Below, one piece after another: positions 10,619 through 23,200 of a stretch of DNA of 64,000 nt. Both the position numbers and the translations under genes were made by a program. Every line of letters starts with the position of its first letter. The stretch's first letter is position 1. The notes under the pieces are model-generated. The model made no database searches. It saw nothing but the letters and a program-made list of their open reading frames with translations, and was not told the origin of the DNA. This stretch comes from Amaurobius ferox (lineage: Eukaryota; Arthropoda; Arachnida; Araneae; Amaurobiidae): assembly GCA_951213105.1 (NCBI GenBank), contig OX578153.1, forward strand, positions 51,957,020 through 52,021,019. Reading direction: 5' to 3'.

Positions 10619-10817
10619 TCAAAGAGGCAGTTGAACGAAGGATTCAAACACTGTTACACATTCTTCATCGGCCACGTGATTGGCTCTAGAATTCACTGTA
10701 AACTTGCCTCATCGTGTGCAAAAAATGACCGCTCTTTCCCTTCAATTTATAGCTTGCACGCCTTATCTACAACCCAACAATAACTTCATTTGATAATCCA
10801 CAACTTATTAGGAAGGG

Positions 10818-10985
10818 AGTACTGTAGCGAACAATCATGAGGCAGTATTACATACCTTGAGCTGGAGATATCTCTAGCTCAACGCTATGATGCTGGTCTA
10901 GAAAACTTTGGCCCTGGAATCAAACCTCGATACTACCAAGTAGGTAATTTCGCCTTTTCGCTATACCACAGATCTTCAACTTGTC
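10818..10985 (+). mobile_element. Possible second tRNA-like SINE family, copy 2
   Basis: It shares block order with 10086-10240, including 'tagctcaacgctatgatgct' and 'ggaatcaaacctcg'. The heads look like an RNA polymerase III A box and a degenerate B box. The rest of 10620-10817 and 10986-11230 is unassigned. Confidence 0.4.
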
Positions 10986-11235
10986 AAACGAAACTGTATT
11001 CATTAATTTATTGACAACATTCGTACATTTTTCTACATTTGAACTTGATCCTACATTATAAGTCTTCATTTTTCAGCTCCAAGTGCAAATTAAGATATGC
11101 ACATCTTTCTTATTCTTCAGACATATTTTCATTTCGCTTCGTATTCCAGACCTCTCAGGATATTTTTCAGTGTAAGTTTTTTTAATGCTTAGAAAAATAG
11201 CAATGAAAAAAGGAATTCGTTAGTTATATAATAAA

Positions 11236-12040
11236 AATATCTGATGTGGGTAGCAACATGACTACACCAAGAATGTTAATTCCACCAAAGCGACAAGGAT
11301 TGTCAAAGAAATTGAACTTTATTCACCAATATATTAAATTTTCTTCAAATTGGCGTCATTTTCATTAATGAAAGGTTAGTTTTGTCCATTTTGCGATATT
11401 TTTGACAATGTTGGGATATTTTCGAAAGTTACAGAATTCGGGATATATATATATACCAATTTCGTCGCCAAGACCATCAAATTTCTGTTAAAATTATCAA
11501 AAAACGTTTCATATAGACAAGCAAATGGAGAGAATGGCTTTTCTTGTACAGTATTAACCGATGCTTTGTGTTCTAATCAATAGATTCTTCTTTCATGAAT
11601 GGAACGAGCTAGATCCACTAACATGGTGTTAGTAATGTTATCCCATAATATTGCACATGGAATATCAATCTATTTAACGATATTTCTTTTTTAATTTTAT
11701 GTAATATTTTGAAAAAAAAAATATTTGAAAATGTACAACTTCTCGAGAACGGTTCATGCTAACGTTCTAAAATTTATGCCATTCGTTTTGTAATGAAACA
11801 TTACGTATGAAATGAAATTTTTTTTTAACATTATGGAAGGTCCTGATTTTTTAATGATTTATTTCAAAAATTCAGTTGAAAATTGGAGGTCTTTTGGACA
11901 TTTGGTCGCATTTAAAATCATTAGGGTTCCAGTGTCTATTGATTGTAATAATTGTGGAACTTTTTTTTTCAAAACGATCCGGTCTTTTGTGAGATTTATG
12001 TGTCTATATCCAGCAAAAATTTTCCCGTGTTCATTTTGAG
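11236..12040 (+). repeat. Diverged K-family copy
   Basis: It begins 'atctgatgtgggtagcaaca', then shows 'ttggcgtcattttcattaat', the 'tcgtcgccaagaccatcaa' block, 'catgaatggaacgagctaga', 'cttctcgagaacggttcatg' and 'gggttccagtgtctattgat' in the K order. The (CA)n and the terminal hairpin are absent. About 12041-12320 is unassigned. Confidence 0.75.
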
Positions 12041-12327
12041 ACTAGAACGACTTGGCGATCGTTCAATTAATACGATAGCTTCGGAAAAGAGCAGGATTCC
12101 CCAGGTCGTCTGGTGAAAGAAGGATCCGCTTACCTGCTAGCGTCCTGATAAAATCAAAGACATGTCTCGGATAAAAAATTTACTATCAATTAACGGATGC
12201 ATTTATGAAATTATTAATTTTCTGGAGTGATCTATGATATTGTACGGAGATGCTAAAAACCCTGAATGGCAAGTCAATTTCTGTATATCGTAGAATAAAA
12301 ATCGGAGAGGTTTAAAATGCACGAAAC

Positions 12328-12330
<3 letters not shown>

Positions 12331-12400
<70 letters not shown>
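12331..12400. repeat. (TA)n then (TG)n microsatellite
   Basis: A run of TA units passes into 'gagtgtgtgtgtgtg' by 12420. It forms the outer left border of the fold-back repeat. Confidence 0.95.
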
Positions 12401-12401
<1 letters not shown>

Positions 12402-12419
12402 GAGTGTGTGTGTGTGTGT

Positions 12420-13290
12420 GTGTACAGGGTGTGAAGTAAAGTTCATATAAGACCAGCAACTTTGAAATGGTTAATTATAGACACATACTTCCAATTAGAA
12501 AAGGTATGCATATGATGTATAGATATTAGATATGTCTTGGATTCGACAAGGGGCCGTATAGTTATGAAAATACGACATCGCAATTTTTATATGATCCCCG
12601 GGAGTCCTACCATTGATATTTACAAAATTGAAGTCCTGTTGCTAACGAGTACACCAAAACGAATTTCATGCTTCTAAGTGACATATTCGCTGAGATATGT
12701 AAAGGTAAATGTCATGACTTAAACCACATTACCTACCCAAGTTTTGGCGGCAAAAGAGCCCATTTAGGAGACCGTCTATGAGATACACAAAGTTAAATAA
12801 AGAACCCGTGTGTTGGATAGCGAAAAAACATGGAAACTCATAAAAAAATAAAGGGTGCAAAGTACAAGTACAATTATACCTTTAAAACACGTAACAGCGC
12901 TATAACAGAACTATTTCAGTTAGTAGCACTCATAAACGGACCAACACACATCTGTCAACCTCTTTTCAGATTCACTGTTATCAACGTTTCTCAATTTTCA
13001 GCTGATCCCTTACAACATGCTCCAAGTTTCAATGTGCGATATCTCAGCAAATATGTCACTTAGAAGCAAGGAATTTGTTTTGGTGTACTCGTTAGCAACA
13101 GAACTTCAATTTTGTAAATATCATGGTAGGACCCGGCGACCGTATAAAAATTGCGATGTTGTATTTTGCATAACTATACGGCCCCTTGTCGAATCCAAGA
13201 CATATCGAACATCTGAACATCATATGCATACTTTCTCTAATTGGAAGTATTTGTCGATAATCAACCATTTCAAAGTTGCTGGACACACAC
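12420..13290. mobile_element. Fold-back element with arms of about 235 bp
   Basis: The left arm (about 12452-12690) and the right arm (about 13045-13282) are near-perfect reverse complements, sharing 'agcaactttgaaatggtt', 'cgacaaggggccgtatag' and 'gttgctaacgagtacacc'. A (TG)n or (CA)n tract and then a (TA)n tract flank each arm, so the symmetry extends into the microsatellites. The 350-base centre has a 77-codon frame (12830-13063) that I do not recognise and would not call a gene. It is probably a non-autonomous DNA element. Confidence 0.8.
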
Positions 13291-13298
13291 ACACACAC

Positions 13299-13469
<171 letters not shown>

Positions 13470-13557
13470 ACTACCCTTAATGGATCAAAATTCGAGTACG
13501 AACATTTTTCTATACATAGGTTCGACAACATTGATTTGAAAAAAATATTATGACAGA

Positions 13558-15567
13558 TTGTTCTTTGAAAATGAATTCATATGTGCACACAAAACTATTT
13601 TTCCGCATGTACGCAATCAATCATTTAATCATCAAAGCATAGTTAAAAGTCCTTTAATTATCCTAATGAAGACCATAATATATTTAATTTCTTTAAAATT
13701 TCTAAAAATAAATCAAAAAGAACTAAAAGAGCAAGTAAATATAATAAAAAAATGCCCTCATTATCTACAGCAGCATGCAAATATCAAAATTACTTTTGAT
13801 TGGAAACAATGTAAGAACTAGATTTTCGCAATTAAGAATGGTTTATAACCTTGCTACAACTACTGCATTTGATAACCTTCATTTTAAACATTTATTCTAT
13901 GATTTGCTCATTACCAGAAGTAAAATTCTTAATGTTTATTTATACGTCACGGACTTAAATTTAAATGACGAATCAAAACAATATACTAAAATAAACAAAT
14001 ATTGTACCTTGAATTTCACTAATTCTGTCTTAAATAATCTGAAGATAAATAATTTTTTAAAATCGGTTTCCAATTTCTTTCCAGTCAAACATGTAAATCC
14101 TAAAATTACATATAAATATGATAAACCTCTAGGACGTTATATTTTCAATTATGATCAAATAACCAAATCAATAGATATTAATCAAAATTATGATTTGGTT
14201 AAAAAGTCATACTGCCACTGTCATTTAGAAAAATAAAAAGACTACGTAGATAAACACCATGGGCATGTTATAAAGGGAAATCTAAATATTATTAATTATG
14301 ATGCACTGAGATCACTGATGTTACTAGGTACTAAATACCGTATACCTACTAAATTTAAACATAAATTAATTTGTAAAGATTTAATTATTGATTTTAATAA
14401 ATTTATCTATAAAATCAGCTATAAACATCAAATCCCTGTAGAAGCCTTCAAACCCTGGAGTGTCTTAATAGAGCAATACTTAAATCACTATATATATAAT
14501 CAGAAAATTAATAAATCATATAAATTTAATTCAATTAAGAAGGATATTAAAGAACTTCAAAATGATTTTGTCATTACTTATGTCGATAAGGCAAGTATAA
14601 CTACTCAATAATATGTAAATATTACTATATAAGTGCCCTCCAGTTACTCTTGCTTAATAATCAAATCCATAATTTACATAATACTAACTTTAAAATCTCA
14701 TCTAATAGAATTTCAGCCACATATAAGCAAATCCATCTAAAAAATAGTTGTAAAAACATTCTATATCTTGTTCCCAATCCCCTGTTGCTTTTCGAACTAT
14801 TACTAGTGGGTATAATTCTTACATTACTAATGCTGGTAAATTATTATTGAAAATATTGAATAAGGTATCCTTGTCAGATGAGATCTTCAGTAATTGTCAA
14901 ATTGCGAAAAACAGGTTTGAATTAGTTAAGAAATTAAGAACTCTTACTAATATCCATAGTATTTATACTTTTGATTTCAAAGATATGTTTAATAATAGTG
15001 ATATAGATGATCTGTATAGAATTATTTTAGAAATTTTTGAAAAATATAATATCAATCTAAAATATTCAAATTTTCTATTTAAAAAATTACTTAATTTCAC
15101 TCTCTATGAGAATTATATTCAACATGGTGAAACTTTTTTTCAGCAACAGTTTGGTATCCCACAAGGGGTGTCTGCCTCATCATTGTTGGCTAATTTGTAT
15201 TTATTCTTCTATGAAAAGAACATTAATCCAAGCTTGCATAATATGCACATGTTTAGATATTTAGATGACATATTATGTGTATCCTTTAATAATAATCGTA
15301 TAGTATTTAACTTTTATCCTAATAATTTACAATTAAATGCAAGTAATAATGCAAGTAATAATGACTCTTGCAAACTTTCTAGATTTAAATTTAGATTTAC
15401 AAAATTGTAATATGGCTATAAATTTGTATGATAAAAAACAAGATTTTAAATTTAATACATCAAAATTTCAACATTTTCACTCTTGTTTGCATATATCAGT
15501 TTTTAGAAATATTATAATAAACCAGGTTCTTAGAATCAATAAAATTTGTGATGAAAATTATAATTAG
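13558..15567 (+). pseudogene. Penelope-like reverse transcriptase pseudogene
   Basis: This is the longest coding trace in the window, split into at least six overlapping frames by frameshifts and stops. An upstream segment ends in 'DFVITYVDKAS' (about 14565-14600), like the first conserved block of Penelope-type enzymes. The palm follows in the frame 14847-15410: motif A 'YTFDFKDMFNN' with Asp43, motif B 'FGIPQGVSASSLLANLYL' near residue 102, and motif C 'FRYLDDILCV' with the YLDD box at residues 138-141. After a frameshift near 15340 comes a thumb block 'NFLDLNLDL' and 'LYDKKQDFKF'. The catalytic aspartates are all present, but the frame is broken. No GIY-YIG endonuclease was found before the next repeats. 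It is a different lineage from the copies at 2-4 kb. Confidence 0.8.
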
Positions 15568-16910
<1,343 letters not shown>

Positions 16911-17099
16911 TTTCTACTTATCAAGTCTAAACATTTAATTATAAGTACATCCTTACTGTTTTAAAAATACACCCATCTTTTGCAACAATAAATAACCATT
17001 TAAACTTTTGAAGTTCCCTTTTTATTTCTAAACTTAATTCAACAAGAATTTCAAATCTGTGCTCCAGTACTTGAAAGAAAACGAAATTGTACTAAACTT

Positions 17100-17970
17100 T
17101 TCATCTTATTCCAAGCGTTTTCTTTTATATTTACTCTTGCACAAAATGAGGAAGTGGTGCAACAAAATTTATGTACTTTGGAGATTTTATCCAAAGATAA
17201 ATAAAGCTTTTTTTTGTTTTTAGAAGTTTCTAAACCTGATAACTCATTTTTACGAAATGCTGTTTTATATACACTTTTAAAAGTTTGTAGAGGAAAATTA
17301 TGAGCTGATGCCATATTATGGAAAAAAGAACCGTTTTTTTTATGTTCGCTTTTGCACAAAATGAAGATGAGAAGAAGTACAACAAAATTCATATACTTTG
17401 GAGATTCTATCTAAAGGAATATATGGAATATATTTTTTGTAAAAGTTTCTAAAACAGATAGCTCATTTTTACAAATCGTCGTTTTAGATACAATTGTAAA
17501 AATTCATTGAAAACAATTATGTGCAAATACAATATTCTAGAAAATAAGAATATTTTTTTTATGTTTGCTATTGCACAAAATGGGGAAGAAATGCAACAAA
17601 AATTTGTGTACTTTGGAGACGCTATCCAAATGAAAAATATCGTTCATTTTTCTAAAATTTACTGAACCAAATTAGCTAATTTTTACGAATCGACGTTTTA
17701 GGTGCAGCTTTAAAAATTCGAGGAGGAAAATCATGTGCAAATACAATGTTGTGGGAGAGGAACAGTACATATTATGTTTGCTCTTGCACAAAATAAGGAA
17801 AAAGTACAACAAAAATTGTATATAATTTGAATGTTCTATCCACATGTAAATATAGCGTTTCTTTTTTGTTTCTAAACGTTTCTAAATCAGATAGTTCATT
17901 TTACAAATCGGTGTTTTAGATACAGCGTTATATAGAAAAATTATATGGCATTTATAATACTGTGGAAAAC
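17100..17970. repeat. Tandem array, four diverged units of about 215 bp
   Basis: 'ttgcacaaaatg' recurs near 17141, 17353, 17572 and 17787. Each is followed by a 'caacaaaa..tttatgtacttt' block, 'ctatccaaa', 'gtttctaaa', and 'catttttacgaa'. Units differ by about a quarter by eye, so the array is old. A 113-codon minus frame across it has no recognisable feature. About 17971-18670 holds nothing recognised. Confidence 0.8.
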
Positions 17971-18676
17971 AGTTTAATGCATTATGTAATACAGAACAAA
18001 ATTTCAAATTCTGCTGTTCAATGATTGATCTACAAACTGGGCATATTTCTTTCTTTAAATTTAATGTTATGCACATTTCGAAATTCATAAAAAAATTGAC
18101 TATGACTAAAAAGGGTTATGTGTGATTTGACGGAGGGTTAGGATCCATCCTTTAGCAGGGTACCTAGACCTGAAAGTACAGATCTGGATCTGAGGAAATT
18201 TGGCGCAAACCATTTTGAGATTTCATAACTATTTTAGAAGGCGGTAGTTCTTTTTTGTACTTGGCGAGGAATTTTTTGACCATGAAGTTGTGTCTTTACG
18301 AGATAAGTTTTAAGAATGTTAAGTTAATGAAAAGTTCACTTTGATATTACATTTTTATAAGATCTGATGTGAAAATAATAATGGTTAGATTTTATAAGAG
18401 ATCATTAATGAATATTAGCCATGAAAAATTAATGTGAAGTTTTACACATAAAATCTTAATGAAAAATTTGCTTTATTATGAAAAATTTGCTTTATTTTGC
18501 TTAAAATACTTAATAATATGTTTTTAAAACGCTGGCGTTTTGCAAATTTAATAAGTCATCTTAACTGAGATAATATTTCATTACATATCAACCTTATTCA
18601 ACTAAATTAAATTTCAAAATATATGAAGAAATTAAGTTTGCTTAATTCAAAATAACAATAAGTATGCGGCAGCAAA

Positions 18677-18948
18677 GACATCTGATCAAAGATGCCACAC
18701 TGAGCCAGTAACCGAATTATAAGAACAGAGGAGGAGCTAGCTTTTGCTCAGTGATTATAATGTCGGTCTGCGAAGCATCAGGTCCCTGGTTCGGGACCAC
18801 GGCGACGTACAAGACATCTGATCAAAGATGCCACACTGAGCCAGTAACCGAATTATAAGAACAGAGGAGGAGCTAGCTTTTGCTCAGTGATTATAATGTC
18901 GGTCTACGATGCATCAGGTCCCTGGTTCGGGACCACGGCGACGCACAA
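18677..18948 (+). repeat. Tandem duplication (136 bp) of a tRNA-like unit
   Basis: Two units, starting at 18677 and 18813, differ at only a few sites. Each ends in a tRNA-like stretch with an A-box-like 'tttgctcagtgattataatg' and a good B box 'tggttcgggacc'. The anticodon stem does not pair properly, so this is not a functional tRNA. It is more probably a SINE head or a tRNA pseudogene duplicated together with its 5' flank. Confidence 0.8.
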
Positions 18949-18949
18949 T

Positions 18950-19655
18950 CGCCACAAGTAACTTGCAAAGTCACTTATTCAAAATATAACGCAACGTTAT
19001 AATACAAATAAAGTTTCCATGTTTTAAATGAATAACTTATAATGATACTTCAATTACTAACTAGGCAACAGTATAAAAACAAAGTAACAAAACTATAAAT
19101 TGCATATTTATGCAGTAGTACATGCGTGCTTCGCCAAATATTATTTTCAACTGCTATCTCCTTTTGTAAAGCAAACACGAGTTTAACTCCTTGTATCAAA
19201 TCATGACTGTTAAAGCACATTTTCATGCCCTGAAAATCCATATGACGTGAAAATAGCCCATTAAACGAAAAAAATCATTGCTTACATCCAAAACCCAGAA
19301 TTGCATTTCAGCAAGGATACTAACAGATCGATGAAATAATGAATCCAGGATCAAAAAATATATACGCATATACATTCTCTCAGCAACGGAATGGCAAACT
19401 ATCTGTCAGAAGTGAGTTATGGGTAAAAGTGTTCTTTCACGTTGTTTAATGTTAATGGAAAATGCAATGCTTAATCTTTGTCGAATAATATTTCTGTCAA
19501 TAGATCAATATTTTAGCGTGCATAATTAGAGTTGTAAATGGTTTGGGGCAATTCGTTTGAATTCGTGTGTATACTAACGATAGAAATGAAAAATATTTAA
19601 CTATACATGCGAAGATAAACTGCAAAATATTTTCTTGGCCTTTCTTTATAGATGA
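18950..19655. other. Unassigned DNA
   Basis: There is a 63-codon minus frame (19050-19241) with no recognisable feature. No repeat or RNA gene was seen. Confidence 0.5.
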
Positions 19656-20050
19656 CTAGCAGTATAGCATACCCGTTCTTCGTACAAAATATACAGTAAA
19701 AGGAACATGAAATTCAAAATTATGTGCAAGTTCCTGTAGTATTCTAAATGACATTGTTATTGAAAACATTCTATTAAAATATTTAAATTAATGTTCCTAA
19801 AAGGAGTTTTAAAATTTCTTCTGGCTATACAAAATCATCTTCACAGGCAGATTTGAAGATTAAAACATTCTAGTAATGCTAGTAAACAAATTTACAAAAA
19901 TAAGACATTGAATCAATATATGCCAAACTGAAAGCGCTAAAATTGTATGGAAAGATATGCCCGTACTATACTTATATTCTTGTAGATTAGAAGAGACTCG
20001 TGTATTAGTAGAAGATTGCCCTTACTACAATATATGAGTTTCAAAAATCT
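19656..20050 (+). repeat. 'caggcagatttgaagatt' repeat, second copy
   Basis: It opens 'actagcagtatagcatac' then 'cgttcttcgtac', and aligns in order with 6600-6860, including the 'catcttcacaggcagatt' block. Divergence is considerable. The 'cttcgtac' head resembles the 5' edge of many arthropod repeats. Confidence 0.6.
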
Positions 20051-20186
20051 TTGCCTCCCCCAGAAGATGACGTAATACATTGAAAATATCAATAATCCTC
20101 GTAATTTTTAAACCTAAAGGCAGTAATTGACAAAAATGCAATTTTGATTACATTTATTTTATATACAATTTTTAACACTTTACAAC

Positions 20187-20391
20187 AAAGTTGAAAAGTG
20201 TTTATGACTTTGTTCATTCTGTCTGGCTGTCTGGCTGTCCGTTAGCACGATAACTGCCGTAAAAATGACTTAATAAAAATGAAATTTTAGTATGTTGTTC
20301 AGACGGTCTGTAGGACCTATGGGAATATAAATGAATAATATCATATCACCCAATTAGTTTTGGATTGAACCCGGATTGAAAAAATGGAATA
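20187..20391 (+). repeat. R-family repeat, left piece
   Basis: It starts with the R terminal hairpin ('aacactttacaac' pairing with 'gttgaaaagtgtt'), then 'atgactttgttcattctgtc', a short CTGT microsatellite and the 'gacggtctgtaggacctatg' block. It stops at TA because the fold-back mariner is inserted there. The element continues at 22050. Confidence 0.9.
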
Positions 20392-20472
20392 TGAGGCCCG
20401 TCCACAAAGTAAGTTTCCCACTCGTCCCACAGCTTGCAAACCTTATATTGAGCGAAACGACTGCACGTACGT

Positions 20473-20882
20473 AAGGCTCCTCTATATACGAGCTGACTCA
20501 TCAAGCATATTGAAGCCCACCATAGCTGGATGCGCAATCCATTAGCATTAGCTCTATTCGTATTTTTACTTTATGAAGTATAATTGAAATAATTATGGGT
20601 GGTGGTTCTTCACCGAACTGCTCTAATCATTCTAGAAAGGGTTTTAGGCTATTTCGCTTTCCTAGAAATGAAGAAAGAAGAAAAGAATGGCTAATAAATA
20701 ATCGGATACCCGGTACTGGAGCATACTTGTGCGAGCCAAGTTCTACAATTTTCTAATTGAAACTTCTTTTTTTACATAAAGTATTTATTTTAAACACTTA
20801 TTTTATAATTTCCGTAACTGTAGTATGGAACCCTATGGGCTTCAATATGCTTGATAAGTCAGCCTGTAGTAGAGGAGCTCTA
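20473..20882 (+). mobile_element. Small P-like element with THAP remnant, copy 1
   Basis: About 45-bp imperfect inverted termini ('ctcatcaagcatattgaagc' near the left end, its complement near the right) bound a 410-base unit. Comparison with the uninterrupted right mariner arm places the edges exactly. No target duplication is visible for this copy. It contains a truncated THAP-type coding start. THAP domains bind DNA in P-element transposases and their relatives, which is the basis for the P-like label. Confidence 0.75.
20595..20756 (+). pseudogene. Truncated THAP-type zinc finger
   Basis: The frame is 53 codons from an ATG to a TAA. The pattern is N-terminal 'NCSNHSRKGFRLFRFPRN' with Cys9 and Pro23, then 'RRKEWL' with the conserved Trp32, and a late Cys46 in 'YLCEPSS'. 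In the family a THAP domain needs C2CH zinc ligands. Here the first Cys position (residue 5) is Ser and the His that should follow Cys46 by two residues is missing, and the frame ends soon after. It is therefore not expected to fold as a normal zinc module. A more decayed copy lies near 21218. Confidence 0.75.
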
Positions 20883-20963
20883 GATAGAGCAATGACGTAG
20901 CCTGGCGCATGCACTAACGGTACTTCCCGCGTTCTCACAGTACCATCGTTGCAGCTGTTGAAG

Positions 20964-21605
20964 ATGGAGGCTCTTATTCCAGCTCCCGCCGACTGTGAAG
21001 TGCGGTCAGTGATAGCCTAGTGCGGTCAGTGATAAAGTTTCTGAATGTACAGAGCATAGCACCGATCGAAATCCATCGTCAGCTGTGCCGGGTCTAAGGC
21101 TCCTCTATATACGAGCTGACTCATCAAGCATATTGAAGCCCACTCTAGCTGGAAGCGCAATTCATTAGCATTAGCTCTATTCGTATTTTCACTTTAAGAA
21201 GTATAATTGAAATAATTATGGGTAGTTATTCTACAGCGAACTGCTCTAATCATTCTAGAAATGGTTTTGGGTTATTTCGCTTTCTTAGGAACGAAGGAAA
21301 AATAAAACAATAGCTAATACATAATTGGATACCCGGTACTGGAGCATACTTGTGCGAGCTAAGTTCTGCAATATTCTAATTGAAACTTCTTTTTTTACAT
21401 AAAGTATTTATTTTAAGCACTTATTTTATAATTTCTGTAATTGTAGTATGGAACCCTATGGGCTTTAATATGCTTGATAAGTCAGCCTGTAGTAGAGGAG
21501 CTCTAGCTGGGTCTATGGGCCTAACGTCATGAGCAAGCAGATGGTGCGTCGCTGGTGCAGAGAATTTTCAGCAGGTCGACAAAGTGTGCATGATGAGAAG
21601 CGCGG
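20964..21605 (+). pseudogene. Mariner transposase N-terminus, left arm
   Basis: The coding start 'ATGGAGGCTC' gives an N-terminal helix-turn-helix region that mirrors the right arm ('EIHRQLCRVYGP' is recognisable in both). It is disrupted by an internal partial duplication ('agtgcggtcagtgata' twice near 21000), by the second P-like insertion, and by truncation at the palindrome centre. No catalytic DDD region follows. Confidence 0.7.
21097..21508 (+). mobile_element. Small P-like element with THAP remnant, copy 2
   Basis: This is a sister of copy 1 with the same inverted termini and length. It is bounded by 'gggtcta' on both sides (21090 and 21509), and the uninterrupted right arm has that sequence once, so this is a 7-base or slightly decayed 8-base target duplication. 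The THAP reading here runs 'NCSNHSRNGFGLFRF' and then stops early. Confidence 0.82.
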
Positions 21606-21902
21606 AAATGACTGCCGAGTTCCGTAATTGTGAAGCGACGATTCTCCATAATGCGTTTCCTCACAAGGTCGTCCGTAATGATGGATGGCCTCCCACTGCG
21701 CTTCTCATTATGCACACTTTGTCGACCTGCTGAAATATCTCTGCACCATCTGCTTGCTCATGACGTTAGGCCCATAGACCCGGCACAGCTGACGATGAAT
21801 TTCGAACGGCGCTATGCTCAATACATTCAAAAATTTTATCACTGACCGCACTTCACAGTCAGCGGGAGCTGGAATAAGAGCCTCCATCTTCAACAGCTGC
21901 AA
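21606..21902 (-). pseudogene. Mariner transposase N-terminus, right arm
   Basis: On the minus strand a start near 21902 gives 'MEALIPAPADCEVRSVIKFL', then 'APFEIHRQLCRVYGPNVMSK', the first helix-turn-helix of a mariner transposase. A short deletion shifts the frame, after which 'RSGRPSIITDDLVRKRI' and 'NRRFTITEL' follow (the linker and second helix-turn-helix). The reading then runs across the palindrome centre into antisense of the other arm. The catalytic domain is absent. Confidence 0.85.
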
Positions 21903-22049
21903 CGATTCTACTGTGACAACGCGGGAAGTACCGTTAGTGCATGCGCCATGCTATGTCATTGTTCTATCACGTACGCGCAGTTATTTCGCTCAATATAAGG
22001 TTTGCTAGCTGTGGGACAAGTGGGAAACTTACTTTGTGGACGCGCCTCA

Positions 22050-22640
22050 TACTTTGAGCCCTATGGGACCTAAGTTTTCAAACATTTTTTAAGCTGATTT
22101 AAAATCCACAAATTGCTTCGAAAATTTTAGGTAATATTCAAATTGTTCCATAAAATATATAAAAAAAAATTCAGCGAAATATATTCAGTAGTTTTTTAAA
22201 TAAAAATTAAAATAATAATAACACCTCTTATATGAAGCGATCACGTGACCATGATATGAAAAGATCACGTGGCCCACTTCAAAATGATATATGGAATCCA
22301 TCTTGTTTCAACATCGTGATTTTTTAAGTTCTTTTTAATTCATATTGAGTGTTGTATCCGTCCTAAAACCACTTTATTTTTGCCTAAATTCTGTGCATCT
22401 ATGTACATACTGAAACAACGCAATGACAATATATTTGAGTTTAAATGCTCATCCAAATTTGATTATTTCTACAACGAAGCCTATTTTTCACCTATGTAAA
22501 ATGTAAACAGCAAAATGTGTAGAATGAGCAAATGTAGTAGAAATAATGTAGTAGCAAATGTAGAATGAGCAAAATATGCAGAATTGCTGTATTTCTTTAA
22601 CACAAAATCATTTAGTTCATGGAGTCTGTATAGCTGATAT
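22050..22640 (+). repeat. R-family repeat, right piece, and composite repeat
   Basis: It resumes exactly at 'tactttgagccctatgggac', the next R block, and continues through 'ttcgaaaattttaggtaata' to 'gcgatcacgtgacc', then into a segment that recurs on the minus strand near 52130-52470 ('ttgtttcaacatcgtgat', 'ctaaaaccactttattttt'). Confidence 0.85.
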
Positions 22641-23200
22641 GAATGAAATATTCATTGATTTTACAAAGAGAAGGACGACTTTTTTCGATGAAGTTTTACG
22701 CATAGAGTTTAATTACTTGTAGCTCCATGGTCTTAATTTTTAAATAAAATAAATTATTATAGTATTGTGATGATTGACATGAATGGGAAATTATTTATGA
22801 ATGAAATGCTGCTTTTATAGAGAGAGCCAGGCGTGTTATTTTTCTATGACGTCATTTGATTGAATTTCAGTTGTTTTCGATGAAGTTTTCAAATATAATA
22901 AATTATCGTAGTATTATGATATTTCTAAAATTATTACCGAGGAATGTATCACATTTTAGAGATGTTTAAACCAGACAATTTATATTTCAATGCCGTCATT
23001 TGAATGAAATTCATTTTCTTCGATGAAAGTTCGATTAATTTTCAAATATAATAAATTAATGTAGTATTGTGATAAGTTTTAAAATATTACCGAGGAATGC
23101 ATTGCATTTTATACTTGTTTAATTAAAATTGCATTGAAGTTGGAAAGTGCTTCATAATCAATGCTTTAAGCATGATTGATCTCTCTTGTTTGTTATTTAA
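22640..23200 (+). repeat. Diverged tandem units of about 130 bp, ending in a hairpin
   Basis: Each unit has 'gacgtcatttga' or a variant, 'ttcgatgaagtttt', 'aataaattatcgtagtatt' and 'attaccgaggaatg'. The series ends at 'cataatcaatgctttaagc' plus 'atgattgatct', an imperfect hairpin that also ends the composite repeat at 39520 and, inverted, at 48410 and 51560. About 23200-23620 holds nothing recognised. Confidence 0.75.

Larger units (their letters stand above)
20392..22049. mobile_element. Two-headed mariner fold-back element
   Basis: Both ends read inward as 'tgaggc(c/g)cgtccacaaagta' and are reverse complements over hundreds of bases. Each arm is the 5' end of a mariner: terminal repeat, leader and start of a transposase. 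The arms meet near 21605, where the longer right arm reads into the left. Flanking TA dinucleotides at 20390 and 22050 and the intact R sequence on either side show a genuine TA insertion of the rearranged form. It carries no catalytic domain and would depend on an external transposase. Confidence 0.88.

Noticed and set aside
12830..13063. 77-codon frame inside the fold-back element as a transposase
   Set aside because: There is no catalytic or DNA-binding motif, and the end of the frame runs into the inverted-repeat arm.
18720..18945. Two functional tRNA genes
   Set aside because: The B boxes are good, but the anticodon arm does not pair and the acceptor stem is not evident.
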